From positions 1-64,000 of the forward strand of contig CAYWKU010000005.1 of assembly GCA_964459325.1 (NCBI GenBank): a stretch of 64,000 nt of DNA, read 5' to 3'. The notes under the pieces were generated by a model. It saw only the letters and a list, made by a program, of their open reading frames with translations. It made no database searches and had not been told where the DNA came from. Both the position numbers and the translations under genes were made by a program. The DNA comes from CAYWKU01 sp964459325 (GTDB taxonomy: Bacteria; RBG-13-61-14; CAYWKU01). Positions 17,782 to 27,128 of this stretch are shown piece after piece (position 1 is the first letter of the stretch; each line of letters begins with the position of its first letter).

Positions 17782-19569
17782 TTATTCGTCGCCCGTGAAC
17801 TGCTTCTTGGGGTCGAAAAGTCGCAATGTGAGCAGCTCCTCTTCGGAGGGCGGCGGCTCCATTTCCACTTTATCGGTGACTTCAATCTCCCAGCCGGTGT
17901 TGTTTTTGACATCCTTGATTTTTTCTTCCGGAGTTTTTCCCGATTCGTCGTCGAGTACCGCGACTAATTGGAATGATTCGCCGGTCGGGTGGCGCCCGAA
18001 GACGCCCAGGTCGGTTACGATGGTCGAAACTTTATCTCCCGGGCTGGTGATGTAAGGGACCTTTTCCACCAATCTGTGTTTCGTTTGTTCCAGGCAAACC
18101 ACCACTTCCGATGCGGCGCTCGCCACGTCATTAGCGCCGCCTGAGCCGACGATGAACATTTTGGACGAGGGTATGCACGTGGAGTTGACGTTTCCGTGCA
18201 TGTCCACTTGCGCCGCTCCAAGGACGCCGATGCAGCGGTTTTGTGCCCCTCCCATCAGGATACCCATGATTGTGTCGATACCGGAAACTATTTTGCAGGT
18301 ATGAAGGTTTCGATGGTTGAAGATGTAGGGGTCGGAAGGGCGGGGCAGGTAGCCGTAGAAGCCGACCTCGGCCATGCACTCGACCTCGATATTTTCATCC
18401 TTGCACGAAATGGACGCCAGCCATGCCGCCAGGTTGGAAGCGCCCACGCCCGCCAGTATGGTCTTGTGCCCCTTCTTTTTGATTGATTGAGCTATATACC
18501 GGGAGGCGACTGTTATCATTCGCTCGGCCCGGTTGGATTCTTTTGAGGTGCTCAAGTTCGGGGACCGATTCCGTATTTCGTCCCGCCAGCTTTCCGCATC
18601 GGCCTTGCCCCGGAGGTAGAAAATTCTATCGTGGCCCAGCTTTTCCAGGTATTTCTCCCTTTCGGCGCAATCGAGAATCCAATACTGTAGCCATTCTTCG
18701 TAAGATTTTTCGTCGCGGCAGGCGTCCCGCATTTTTTCGAGGAAGTCATAATCTTCTGCATATGCCGGGAGCTCGGGGACCCCCAGGTTCGTCAGACCCG
18801 AAGGATGTGCGCCCATGGGCACGACGCTTACGCTTTTTACCGCATGTCCGGGGATTTTCACCAGCGGGGCGTGCTTGCGTATGAAGTCGGTTGAGACGAT
18901 TTTTTCCACCGTCACCAATATCCCTGCCCGAGCCGCGAGGGCTCCGAATACGTTTTCGCCGTAAGGGGGGGTAAGGAGAACGTTTCCGGCGCGGTCGGCG
19001 CACCATCCGTGAATTATACTGACATCGGGGACCAGTGCCCCGACCATGCCCAGCTTATTTCCGTCCCCGGAAGGGTCGTCAATAACGGCGAAGCTTTCGT
19101 GATTTTCGTCGGCCATCGAGCTTCCCGCTATTGAGCGGGTGGGCATCCACGGAACCCCCATAGCCCCCGCCATGAGCCGCAAGGGCAGTGTAAGAATGCT
19201 CCAGTGCTCGAACTCAAGACTTCCTTCACGATAGGCTTTACCTATGATTGGGTTAGGTCCCGGGGTAGGGTAAGGGTCGCCGCAGAAAGTGCTTATGACC
19301 TTTTTTAAAAGGCGCTGGTGTACCCATGCTATCTGGTTGGCCACAAGACCCAACATGACCAGGGTAAACTTCGGCTTTTTGCCCCGGAATTGCCTCACTA
19401 TCTCATCGCCGGCGGCGTTAGGTCGGCAGTGAGAGATGCCCATGTGTATGGTCATTCCCGGCTTGATGTATTTCTTAATAGCCTCGCTCAGGGAGATGAC
19501 CTTCGGCGGGCCTTCATCCTCCCTGAGCTGAAGCCGCCTGCGAATAATATCTTCGAGTCGGGTTTGCAC
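17782..19569 (-). CDS. Fused CoA-transferase (alpha and beta halves), glutaconate CoA-transferase type
   Basis: 595 residues, about the sum of the alpha and beta subunits of family I CoA-transferases. The N-terminal half (about 20-300) opens with SLSEAIKKYIKPGMTIHMG and includes AAGDEIVRQF, as in alpha subunits. The C-terminal half (about 345-560) has ILAGVGASNLAAWLAS, then AEVGFYGYLP, where the Glu is a candidate for the catalytic residue, and the family motif VGSGGANDVAS. Substrate not known; 3-oxoacid, glutaconate and acyl-CoA transfers are all possible. It is the last gene of the lapA-lapB transcript, starting five bases after lapB. Confidence 0.75.
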   Translation of the reverse strand: MQTRLEDIIRRRLQLREDEGPPKVISLSEAIKKYIKPGMTIHMGISHCRPNAAGDEIVRQFRGKKPKFTLVMLGLVANQIAWVHQRLLKKVISTFCGDPYPTPGPNPIIGKAYREGSLEFEHWSILTLPLRLMAGAMGVPWMPTRSIAGSSMADENHESFAVIDDPSGDGNKLGMVGALVPDVSIIHGWCADRAGNVLLTPPYGENVFGALAARAGILVTVEKIVSTDFIRKHAPLVKIPGHAVKSVSVVPMGAHPSGLTNLGVPELPAYAEDYDFLEKMRDACRDEKSYEEWLQYWILDCAEREKYLEKLGHDRIFYLRGKADAESWRDEIRNRSPNLSTSKESNRAERMITVASRYIAQSIKKKGHKTILAGVGASNLAAWLASISCKDENIEVECMAEVGFYGYLPRPSDPYIFNHRNLHTCKIVSGIDTIMGILMGGAQNRCIGVLGAAQVDMHGNVNSTCIPSSKMFIVGSGGANDVASAASEVVVCLEQTKHRLVEKVPYITSPGDKVSTIVTDLGVFGRHPTGESFQLVAVLDDESGKTPEEKIKDVKNNTGWEIEVTDKVEMEPPPSEEELLTLRLFDPKKQFTGDE

Positions 19570-19573
19570 GGGT

Positions 19574-20698
19574 TCATTCCTCCGGGATGGATGTATCCAG
19601 GAACGGTTTGAGGACGATAGTATCCCAGGCGCGACAGCGGGGACATTTCCATGCCAGTTCGAAAGCTTCGTAGCCGCATCGCTGGCATTGGAAGTTGGCC
19701 TCCATCCCCGTCATCATGTCGAGCATCTGGCTGTACTGTTCAAACGCTTTCTCCCTGTCCCCGCTGTCCACGAGTATTTTCCCCAGCAGGATTTTTGCTT
19801 CCCAGAAACGAGGTTGTATCCGCACAACCTCCTCCAGTTCCTTTCTCGCGCGGTCTACCTGACCTCTGTTCATCCACAGCCGGGCAAGAGCCACCCTTGC
19901 ATAGAGCGTGGACTTGCCTTCTCCTTTAAGGTTTTTAATGAAATTTTCGAACTCGGCTTCCCGGCCCATCTGCCTGAAAGCTTCCACCAGACGGGGAAAC
20001 GTGAGATATCCCATCTCCGGTTGTATGTTCAGTACCTTTTTCCAGTTCTCGACGGCACGCTCGGTTTTACCTTGTTCCAGGAGAAGGTCTCCCAGGTGCA
20101 AGTAAGCGTCGAGGCAGTTGGAATCCTTGGATATGGCCTTTTTGTAGAGTTTGACGGCGGCTGAGTTTTTGCCTTCCGCCTGTAGTTGCTTGGCATGCTC
20201 GGTGAGATGATGGGCGATGACGTTGCCGAAATCGCGGTTTTTTTTCAGCCGTGCGAGCTTTTCTTGGACGGCCATGGCTTTTTCCCAGTCGCGGGCGTCT
20301 TCGTACAGTTCCAAGAGAGTTTCCAGGCTCGGCAAGTGGTCCGGTTTATCGGAAAGCACTTCCTCGAACGACGAAATGGCTCTTTCGATGAATCCGGCTT
20401 TTCGGAAATCGAATGCAAGGTTGAATTTCGCCTGTATGGCCAGGGATTTGTCTATGCCGGGGCGATGAACCAGCGAACGGTGCACCTGTATGGCACGTTC
20501 GGTATCGCCTTTTGTGCGAAAGAGGTTTCCGAGGGCAAGGTAAGTTTCGGCGGTGTCGGGGTTTATTTTGGCCAGCTTTACGAGTTCTTCAATGGCCCGG
20601 TCGGTGTCTCGTTCGATGAGCGATTCTATGCCCACCAGGTAAGCGCCTTCCGGCGTTTTGTCGGCGCGTTTTTTACGCTTGAGCCATTTTAATGCCAT
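19574..20698 (-). CDS. lapB: LPS assembly protein B (LapB/YciM), TPR and zinc-ribbon
   Basis: 374 residues. Residues 15-325 are TPR repeats (for example AETYLALGNLFRTKGDTERA). The C-terminus is a rubredoxin-like metal site with two CxxC pairs, FQCQRCGYEA and WKCPRCRAWD, the hallmark of LapB. In enterobacteria LapB sits at the inner membrane and guides FtsH to degrade LpxC, adjusting LPS synthesis. The usual N-terminal membrane helix is not obvious here; the start is Lys/Arg-rich (MALKWLKRKKR), so this version may attach through LapA. lapA lies 12 bases upstream on the same strand, the arrangement seen in other bacteria. Confidence 0.85.
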   Translation of the reverse strand: MALKWLKRKKRADKTPEGAYLVGIESLIERDTDRAIEELVKLAKINPDTAETYLALGNLFRTKGDTERAIQVHRSLVHRPGIDKSLAIQAKFNLAFDFRKAGFIERAISSFEEVLSDKPDHLPSLETLLELYEDARDWEKAMAVQEKLARLKKNRDFGNVIAHHLTEHAKQLQAEGKNSAAVKLYKKAISKDSNCLDAYLHLGDLLLEQGKTERAVENWKKVLNIQPEMGYLTFPRLVEAFRQMGREAEFENFIKNLKGEGKSTLYARVALARLWMNRGQVDRARKELEEVVRIQPRFWEAKILLGKILVDSGDREKAFEQYSQMLDMMTGMEANFQCQRCGYEAFELAWKCPRCRAWDTIVLKPFLDTSIPEE

Positions 20699-20710
20699 TT
20701 CGGGGGTGTA

Positions 20711-21058
20711 TCATTCCTCCGGCGCCGTCGATGAGCTTTTTTCGGTATCGGAGAAGGGAAGGGTGCGGAGCTGTTGAAGCTCCTTTTCCATGCGTTTGAT
20801 TGTTTTCGACTGGTTGGCAAGTTTTGACCTCATCCTGAACCAGCCCATCAGCTCCAGCAGGAAGGCAAGCACTATGCCGGCGATAAAGCTGAGTATGAGA
20901 AGAACATAAGACGGCAATTGAACCGGCCCCAGTTTAAAAAAGAATATGTCGTACTGAATGGTAATGGGCTCGATGAAGCCCTTGTAATTCTGTTGCCAGA
21001 AAATCAAGAACAGTACCAATGCGATGAAGAACACGATGCCGACAATAACGCGAAGCAT
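20711..21058 (-). CDS. lapA: LapA-domain membrane protein (DUF1049)
   Basis: 115 residues with two hydrophobic helices (about 3-21 and 45-69) and a charged coiled tail (SKTIKRMEKELQQLRTL), the pattern of LapA/YciS proteins. The loop between the helices holds EPITIQYDIFFFK. Partner of LapB in LPS homeostasis at the inner membrane. It lies between the HIT gene (one base away) and lapB. Confidence 0.8.
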   Translation of the reverse strand: MLRVIVGIVFFIALVLFLIFWQQNYKGFIEPITIQYDIFFFKLGPVQLPSYVLLILSFIAGIVLAFLLELMGWFRMRSKLANQSKTIKRMEKELQQLRTLPFSDTEKSSSTAPEE

Positions 21059-21059
21059 T

Positions 21060-21536
21060 TTACCTCCAATTGGCCTGAAGCTTGGAGTAGGTCATTTCCA
21101 GGTGCTCGTTTATCATGCGAATGTCTCCCAAGACGGCCATGAAGTTATTGTCGCCGTTCCAGCGGGGAACCACGTGAACATGCACATGACCGGGCACGCC
21201 GGCGCCGGCTACTTTTCCGATATTGATGCCGATGTTGAAACCGTCGGGGTTCATTGCGCTTTTAAGGGCCTCGGTGGCCTGTATAGTCATGTCCAGCAAG
21301 TCAATTCTTTCGTCTTTTTTGAGTTTCTTGAGCTGGGATGCGTGGCGGTATGGCACAATCAACAGGTGTCCGCCGATGTAAGGGTATTTGTTCAGCATGG
21401 CGAAGGAGAACTCGCCGCGTTTTACAATCAATCTCTTCTTGTCGTCTCCTTCGTTGAGGGCGTTGCAGAACAGGCAGCCTTTTTCTTTTTCTCCGGTTAT
21501 GTACTCGATTCGCCAGGGCGCCCAGAGTCTTTTCAT
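21060..21536 (-). CDS. HIT family hydrolase/phosphorylase
   Basis: 158 residues. The histidine triad reads HVHVHVVPRW (about 127-136), and the N-terminal LWAPWRIEYI plus CLFC metal-type pair are typical of the bacterial branch related to Ap4A phosphorylase and Fhit. It acts on nucleoside phosphate esters such as diadenosine tetraphosphate; the exact substrate is unproven. Start ATG overlaps the stop of the HU/IHF gene by four bases. Confidence 0.88.
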   Translation of the reverse strand: MKRLWAPWRIEYITGEKEKGCLFCNALNEGDDKKRLIVKRGEFSFAMLNKYPYIGGHLLIVPYRHASQLKKLKKDERIDLLDMTIQATEALKSAMNPDGFNIGINIGKVAGAGVPGHVHVHVVPRWNGDNNFMAVLGDIRMINEHLEMTYSKLQANWR

Positions 21537-21811
21537 TTATCTACCTGTTTCTTGAGTTCTTTTCCCACTTTGAAGAAGGGCACTTTCTTCGAGGCGACCA
21601 TAACTTTTTCGCCACTGCGTGGGTTGCGACCCTCCCTGGATTCCCTGTTTTTAACCTGAAAGCTGCCGAAGCCCCTGATTTCGATACGCTCCCCTTTTGC
21701 CAGGGCTTCGGTCATGCTGTTAAATACGGTGTTGACCACGATTTCGGCGTCTTTCTGGCTTAAGTTTTTGCATTTTTCCGCAAGTTTTTCTATCAGGTCG
21801 CGCTTGGTCAT
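21533..21811 (-). CDS. HU/IHF family DNA-bending protein
   Basis: 92 residues. The family pattern is complete: MTKRDLIEKLA, the helix NLSQKDAEIVVNTVF, IRGFGSFQVKNR and the DNA-intercalating arm REGRNPRSGEKV, closing with KKVPFFKVGKEL. Position next to sppA and rpsA and the GFGSF/RNP motifs fit IHF beta-type proteins of Desulfobacterota, but HU and IHF cannot be separated safely by eye. GAGGAACC lies just before the ATG on the coding strand. Confidence 0.92.
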   Translation of the reverse strand: MTKRDLIEKLAEKCKNLSQKDAEIVVNTVFNSMTEALAKGERIEIRGFGSFQVKNRESREGRNPRSGEKVMVASKKVPFFKVGKELKKQVDK

Positions 21812-21859
21812 GGTTCCTCCTCGGAATGGCGTTTTTTCCGGAGGTTTGTAAAAATTTTT

Positions 21860-22750
21860 TCAGGGGCGCATCAAGTACATCGCCCTGACACCCTCCGGGG
21901 GGATAGTACCCCTGAACATGTCGGTCATGCTAAATTCACCCCTTGCGAGCTGTCGCCACACAGAGGGTGGACTGGGGTAAACGACTTCCGGTTCTCCCTC
22001 GATCCCGGCTTCTTCCGCCGCCAGTTCTATTGCGTTTTTCAAGGTTCCTATGCGGTCTATGAGTCCCAGGCTTACCGCCTTTTCGCCTGAAAATATCATG
22101 CCGTCGGCAATTTTCAAGACTTGGTCGTGAGACAAGTCCCTGCTTTTTTCAACCGCTCTAACGAATTGCTCGTGCACTTGGTCTACAAAGTTTTGCAGTT
22201 TCTTGCGCTCCTTTTCGGTTAGTGACCTGAAAGGGCTGCCGAGGTCTTTGTATTTGCCGCTCTTGATGACTTCCTGGTCTATTTTTGCCCACTTCATAAG
22301 CTCTTTTAAGTTCGATATTTCCATAATTACGCCGATGCTGCCGGTAATGGTCCCGGGATTTGCCAGTATTTTTCTGGCTCCCAGGGCTATATAATATCCG
22401 CCACTGGCGGCGACGGCGCCCATCGAGGCGATTACAGGTTTCTCCTTGTCGATATCCGCAATGGTGGAGTATATCTCCTGGCTCGGACCAACCGCTCCGC
22501 CGGGAGAGTCTATCCTTACCACCATTGCCTTGACGTTGCGATTTTTGCGGTAATCTTCCAACGTGGTCAGGATATCGCGGCTTTCCAGGATTATGCCTTT
22601 TATTTCGACCACGGCCACTTTTGAGCCGGGTAGAAACGCGACGGTGGATTGTTTGTAACCCGGCGCGAAAACCGAAACCAGTATTACCAGCGTTATGAGA
22701 ACGACGCCGAAGATAATCGCACAGCCTGCTATAATCGGATGCTTTCTCAT
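21860..22750 (-). CDS. sppA: Signal peptide peptidase SppA
   Basis: 296 residues, the short single-domain form. One N-terminal membrane helix (about 7-29) anchors the protein with its catalytic domain outside. The Ser-Lys dyad is visible: Ser116 in AVAASGGYYIA and Lys168 in GKYKDLGSP. The preceding RIDSPGGAVGPSQEI and GTITGSIGVI complete the S49 peptidase core. It degrades leftover signal peptides. It lies 43 bases downstream of rpsA in the same direction. Confidence 0.92.
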   Translation of the reverse strand: MRKHPIIAGCAIIFGVVLITLVILVSVFAPGYKQSTVAFLPGSKVAVVEIKGIILESRDILTTLEDYRKNRNVKAMVVRIDSPGGAVGPSQEIYSTIADIDKEKPVIASMGAVAASGGYYIALGARKILANPGTITGSIGVIMEISNLKELMKWAKIDQEVIKSGKYKDLGSPFRSLTEKERKKLQNFVDQVHEQFVRAVEKSRDLSHDQVLKIADGMIFSGEKAVSLGLIDRIGTLKNAIELAAEEAGIEGEPEVVYPSPPSVWRQLARGEFSMTDMFRGTIPPEGVRAMYLMRP

Positions 22751-22793
22751 TTACTCGAAGATTTCAATTGAACCCCGCTCAGCGGACAAAGGC

Positions 22794-25031
22794 TCATTCC
22801 TGAGTTTCAGGCTCTCCCCCTTCGGTTGAATCGGATTCGGTTACCTCCCCGGACTCCGCTTTTTCCCGCTCTTCAATCTCGTCTGTTTCGGTTTGTGGCT
22901 CAGGTTTTTCGGCGCCGGTTTTCTCTTCGGGTTCAGGTTTCGTTTCCACCTTATTTTCATCTTCCTCCGATGCCTTGGTTTCAGGCTCTGTTTCCGGCTC
23001 AGGTTCCGGTTGCTCCTCGCTTTCCTTTTCTCCCGGAGGGGTTGTTTCTACTTCGGCTTTTTCCTCATCCTTTTGCTCCGGCTCCGTTTTCCGCTCGGTT
23101 TCGGCGGAGTCGTTGGCTTCTTCTGAAGATTCTCCGACCGCGGTTTTCAGCTTGTCCGCCAACTGGCTTCCGAGTATGTCTCCTATTTTCACAGTGCCGT
23201 TGCTTCTGGCCTGGGAGGTGTACTGGCGTATTTCTTCCTTTTCCTCTTTTTCCTCGACCGCTTTCAAGGAGAGGCGGATTTTTCTTTCCTTGGGGTCTAT
23301 GTTTAATATTTCAACGGCCAGGTCGGTTCCGGGCTCGAAGACTTCCGAGGGGCTTTTACCTTTTTCCAGTCCCAGCTCGCTGATGTGAATAAGCCCTTCC
23401 ACTCCCTCTTCCAGCTCGAGAAACACGCCGAAATCGGTAGCGTTGACTACTTTTCCTTTGGTAATGTCCCCGGGCCGCATTCTTTCCCGGATGTCTTCCC
23501 ACGGGTCTTTTGTCAGTTGTTTGATTCCCAGGCTGAAGCGTTCGTTTTCTTTGTCTATATTCAAGACCACCGTTTCGATTTCCTGTCCCTTTTTGTAAAT
23601 CTCACCGGGATGCTTAATGCGTTTTGTCCAGCTTATGTCGGAGATGTGAACCAGGCCGTCTATTCCTTCTTCCACCCCCACGAAGATGCCGAAATCCGTA
23701 ACGTTGCGGATTTTTCCTTTAATTATGCTTCCGGGTGGGTATTTTCCCTCCACCACGTCCCACGGATTGGGCTCGACCTGCTTGAGTCCCAGAGAGATTC
23801 GCCGGTCTTCGGGCTTGATGTCCAGTACCATTACCTCCACTTTCTGCTCGACTTGGAGGATTTTTGAAGGATGTTTGACTTTTCGTGTCCAGCTCATTTC
23901 GCTGACGTGGACCAGCCCTTCCACTCCCGCTTCCAGCTCGATGAAGGCGCCGTAGTCGGTAATGCTGACCACTTTACCGGTGACCTTCGAGCCTACGGGA
24001 TATTTTTCGCTTACCGTCTCCCACGGGTCGGGTGTTATCTGCTTGAGGCCCAGGCTTACCCGCTCGTTCTGTTCATCGTACTTGAGAATGACCACCTTTA
24101 TTTCTTCGCCCGTTTTGATTATTTCGGAAGGGTGTTTAATTCTGCCCCAACTCATGTCGGTGATGTGCAGGAGCCCATCTATGCCCCCGAGGTCTATAAA
24201 GGCGCCGTAGTCGACTATGTTTTTAACCGTACCGGACATTATCCGGCCTTTTTCGAGCGTCTCGAGGGTCTTTTTTCTTTTGTCTTCACGCTCTCTTTCC
24301 ATCACGCTCCTGCGGCTGACTACCACGTTTCCTCGACGGCGATTGAACTTGAGGATATCGAACATACACTTCTCGCCTACGAAGGAGTCGTGATTCCGGG
24401 TTGGGCGAAGGTCAAGCTGGCTGCCGGGCAGGAAAGCTTTTACGCCGATGTCAACGGTCATTCCGCCCTTTACTTTCCCGGTAATAACGCCTTCGACGGG
24501 AGCCTGGTTTTTATAAGCTTTTTCAAGCTCTTCCCATATTCTTACTTTATCAGCCTTTTCTTTGCTGAGCTGGATAATGCCGTTTTCGTCCTCCCGGCGC
24601 TCGATTAAAACGTCTACTTCGTCCCCGCCGGTTACGGTTACGTTTCCGGTTTCGTCGGTGAACTCGGAGATGGCCACCTGTCCTTCCGATTTGTAGCCTA
24701 TATCGACCATGACGTTTTCTTTTCCGATTCTAACTATGGTGCCGTGGACGATTTCCCCCTCTTCTGGTTGCCGCAAGGTGTCTTCGACGAGCTTTTCGAA
24801 GTTTTCCATGGAGATGGGCTTCGACTCCGCTGCTTCATCAGCTTCGGAGGCGGTTTCTTTCTCCTTCTCTTGGCTTCCTTTTTCTTCCCGAGCGTCTTCT
24901 TCGGAAGCTTCGCTTTCCACGGGGAGTTGGCTTGCTTGCTGTGGCTTTTCAGCGGCCTTTTCGGTTTCCTCGGTCTGGAAGGACTCTTCCAGGTCTGTAG
25001 TTTCATTGTTTTTGTTGTTTCCGGTTTCCAT
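22794..25031 (-). CDS. rpsA: Ribosomal protein S1 with acidic extensions
   Basis: 745 residues against about 560 in typical S1. Six S1 RNA-binding repeats are present in the middle (starting near 93, 176, 261, 347, 434 and 521), with the classic YGAFIDL...GLLHITDMSW pattern in repeats 3-6. The extra length is at the ends: about 90 Glu/Ser/Ala-rich residues before repeat 1 and about 145 Glu/Pro/Thr-rich, low-complexity residues after repeat 6. S1 brings mRNA to the small ribosomal subunit; the tails look disordered and highly negative. cmk is 29 bases upstream, a pairing common in proteobacteria. Confidence 0.92.
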   Translation of the reverse strand: METGNNKNNETTDLEESFQTEETEKAAEKPQQASQLPVESEASEEDAREEKGSQEKEKETASEADEAAESKPISMENFEKLVEDTLRQPEEGEIVHGTIVRIGKENVMVDIGYKSEGQVAISEFTDETGNVTVTGGDEVDVLIERREDENGIIQLSKEKADKVRIWEELEKAYKNQAPVEGVITGKVKGGMTVDIGVKAFLPGSQLDLRPTRNHDSFVGEKCMFDILKFNRRRGNVVVSRRSVMEREREDKRKKTLETLEKGRIMSGTVKNIVDYGAFIDLGGIDGLLHITDMSWGRIKHPSEIIKTGEEIKVVILKYDEQNERVSLGLKQITPDPWETVSEKYPVGSKVTGKVVSITDYGAFIELEAGVEGLVHVSEMSWTRKVKHPSKILQVEQKVEVMVLDIKPEDRRISLGLKQVEPNPWDVVEGKYPPGSIIKGKIRNVTDFGIFVGVEEGIDGLVHISDISWTKRIKHPGEIYKKGQEIETVVLNIDKENERFSLGIKQLTKDPWEDIRERMRPGDITKGKVVNATDFGVFLELEEGVEGLIHISELGLEKGKSPSEVFEPGTDLAVEILNIDPKERKIRLSLKAVEEKEEKEEIRQYTSQARSNGTVKIGDILGSQLADKLKTAVGESSEEANDSAETERKTEPEQKDEEKAEVETTPPGEKESEEQPEPEPETEPETKASEEDENKVETKPEPEEKTGAEKPEPQTETDEIEEREKAESGEVTESDSTEGGEPETQE

Positions 25032-25060
25032 GGTTCCTCTCTTATTACCTTAATCTACGT

Positions 25061-25744
25061 TTACCCCACCGTATGGGGATTACGCCCATTCACAGCCTCC
25101 ATCACCTTGTCGACGACCTGCTCCGTGTTCAAGTCGGTGGTGTCGATTTTCAAGGCTTCCGGAGCGGCATTTAGAGGAGAAAGCTCTCTCTCACTGTCCT
25201 GCTTATCCCTTTTAATTACCTCTTCCAGGACGGTGGAAAAGTCCACCTTCTCTCCACTCTTTTCAAAGTTCCCGATGCGGCGCCGGGCTCTTTCTTCCGG
25301 CCGTGCATCCAGGAAAACCTTCACTTCGGCGTCCGGCAACACAACGGTTCCGATATCCCTGCCTTCCATTATCACCGCTCCCTCTTCGGCCATTTTGCGT
25401 TGAAGCTCGACCAGCCTCTTTCTTACGGCCGGAGAGCGGGAGTAAGTGCTGGCATCCATACCGGCTTGCCGGGTTCTGATGGCTTCCGAGACGTCTTTTC
25501 CGTTGAGCAGCACTCTTGCGCCGTTTTCGCCGGAAGCCGGATTAATATCTACATTTTTCATGAGGGCCAATAGCCTCTCTTCGTCGTCGGGCGGGATACC
25601 GTTTTCCCTGGCTGCAATCGCCGCGGCCCTGTACATGGCCCCCGTATCAATATAAGTATAGCCCAACCGCTCGGCCACCCGCCTGGCCACCGTGCTCTTT
25701 CCGCTGCCGGCGGGGCCGTCTATGGCCACTGCGGGGCGCTTCAA
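25061..25744 (-). CDS. cmk: Cytidylate kinase
   Basis: Phosphorylates CMP and dCMP. 227 residues from the TTG at 25744, which overlaps the aroA stop (TTGA) and has GGAGGAGGT eight bases before it; an ATG at 25801 would add 19 residues inside aroA and does not fit the family. Motifs: P-loop GPAGSGKST at 9-17, YIDTGAMYRA, the CMP-binding IMEGRDIGTVV and DARPEERARRR lid. Length is normal. It lies between aroA and rpsA. Confidence 0.93.
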   Translation of the reverse strand: MKRPAVAIDGPAGSGKSTVARRVAERLGYTYIDTGAMYRAAAIAARENGIPPDDEERLLALMKNVDINPASGENGARVLLNGKDVSEAIRTRQAGMDASTYSRSPAVRKRLVELQRKMAEEGAVIMEGRDIGTVVLPDAEVKVFLDARPEERARRRIGNFEKSGEKVDFSTVLEEVIKRDKQDSERELSPLNAAPEALKIDTTDLNTEQVVDKVMEAVNGRNPHTVG

Positions 25745-27039
25745 TTGGATATTACCTCCTCCAGCAGATTTTCGAAGCTCGGAAAGGAGGTAAGGATGCA
25801 TTCGGTGTTTTTTACGGTGCTCTCGCCTCTTGCACCCAACGCGGCTACGGTCAGAGCCATCGCCACCCTGTGGTCTCCGTGACTGTCTAATATAGCACCT
25901 TCAAGGGGTTTTCCGCCATGTATGGTCATGCCGTCGGGCTTTTCTTTAATATCCACGCCCATTTTTGCAAGCTCCGCAGCCATTGAAGCTATCCGGTCAC
26001 TTTCCTTGACTCTCAATTCGGAGGCGCCGGAGATGACGGTATCCCCCTGCGCATAAGCGGCGGCTACGGCCACCACTGGGAATTCATCAATTGCTCTTAT
26101 TACAGTTTCACCTTTTATTTCAGAACCTTGCAGGGATTTAGCGCGAACGGTTATGTCGCCGAGCGGCTCTCCGCCGGAAGTTCTTTCGTTGGTTATTTCG
26201 ATATCTGCGCCCATTTCCCTGAAAATATCTATAATACCCGTTCTGGTGGGATTCGTGCCCACCCCTTCAATGGTTATCTCCCCTTCCGGGGCCACCAGCG
26301 CTGCCGTAATGAAGAAAGCCGCGCCGGATATGTCTCCCGGCACTGTTATTTCCCCCCCTTTCAGCTTGTCTCCTTCTCCACTCCTGATGCCAATCCATCC
26401 CCCGTTTCTGAAAAGGACTTCGGCCCCGAAGCCCCCCAGCATTATCTCGGTGTGATTCCTGGCGGGGCCGGGTTCTCTTACCCATGTCTCTCCTTCCGCC
26501 CACAATCCCGCCAGCAACAGCGCGCTTTTGACCTGGGCGCTGGCCACCGGCATTTCGTATTCAATCCCCTTCAGATTGGCGCCTCTTATGGCAACGGGAG
26601 CTTTTCCGCCGCCTTCCCGGCCATCGATTTTCGCCCCCATCTCGCGAAGGGGATTTACCACCCTGTCTATCGGGCGGGCTCTCAAGGAGGTATCTCCCGT
26701 CAACACCACAAACATATTGCATCCGGCGAATAAACCCGTCAATAACCGCATACCCGTGCCGGAGTTTCCAAGGTCGATTGGAATGGAAGGCTCCTTCAAG
26801 CCCTTCCTTCCGCGGCCTTCTATGGCTATGTAATCTTCCCCTCGAGTCCAGTTTACTCCGCATTCCTCGAAAGCGTTGAGGGTGCGGATTGTGTCGTCTC
26901 CCTCCAAAAATCCCTTTACCCGGGTGTCTCCTTCCGAGATAGCGCTCAAGATAGCGGCACGGTGGGAGATAGACTTATCGCCCGGTACCTTTATCCGTCC
27001 CCCTACTTGATTCATACCTTGAATTTTAATATTTGTCAA
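25741..27039 (-). CDS. aroA: 3-phosphoshikimate 1-carboxyvinyltransferase (EPSP synthase)
   Basis: 432 residues. Sixth step of the shikimate pathway, joining PEP to shikimate 3-phosphate. Motifs: VPGDKSISHRAAIL near residue 19, LGNSGTGMRLLTG (about 91-103), the substrate site MPVASAQVKSALLLAGL, FPVVAVAAAYA and the closing ELRVKESDRI and DHRVAMAL. It follows tyrA after 89 bases and overlaps cmk by four bases, inside an aromatic amino acid block. Confidence 0.95.
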   Translation of the reverse strand: MTNIKIQGMNQVGGRIKVPGDKSISHRAAILSAISEGDTRVKGFLEGDDTIRTLNAFEECGVNWTRGEDYIAIEGRGRKGLKEPSIPIDLGNSGTGMRLLTGLFAGCNMFVVLTGDTSLRARPIDRVVNPLREMGAKIDGREGGGKAPVAIRGANLKGIEYEMPVASAQVKSALLLAGLWAEGETWVREPGPARNHTEIMLGGFGAEVLFRNGGWIGIRSGEGDKLKGGEITVPGDISGAAFFITAALVAPEGEITIEGVGTNPTRTGIIDIFREMGADIEITNERTSGGEPLGDITVRAKSLQGSEIKGETVIRAIDEFPVVAVAAAYAQGDTVISGASELRVKESDRIASMAAELAKMGVDIKEKPDGMTIHGGKPLEGAILDSHGDHRVAMALTVAALGARGESTVKNTECILTSFPSFENLLEEVISN

Positions 27040-27128
27040 TAAGTTACCTCTTTTAGCTCAAAATTTCCGAATAAAAAAATCTTATATTTACGCCCTGAAA
27101 GCCAGGGGAACTCAGGGGTTTGCTTCCC

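Noticed and set aside
27040..27128. Terminator between tyrA and aroA
   Set aside because: A small CCCTG/CAGGG hairpin is present on the minus strand, but the T-run lies more than ten bases beyond it and the stem is only five pairs.
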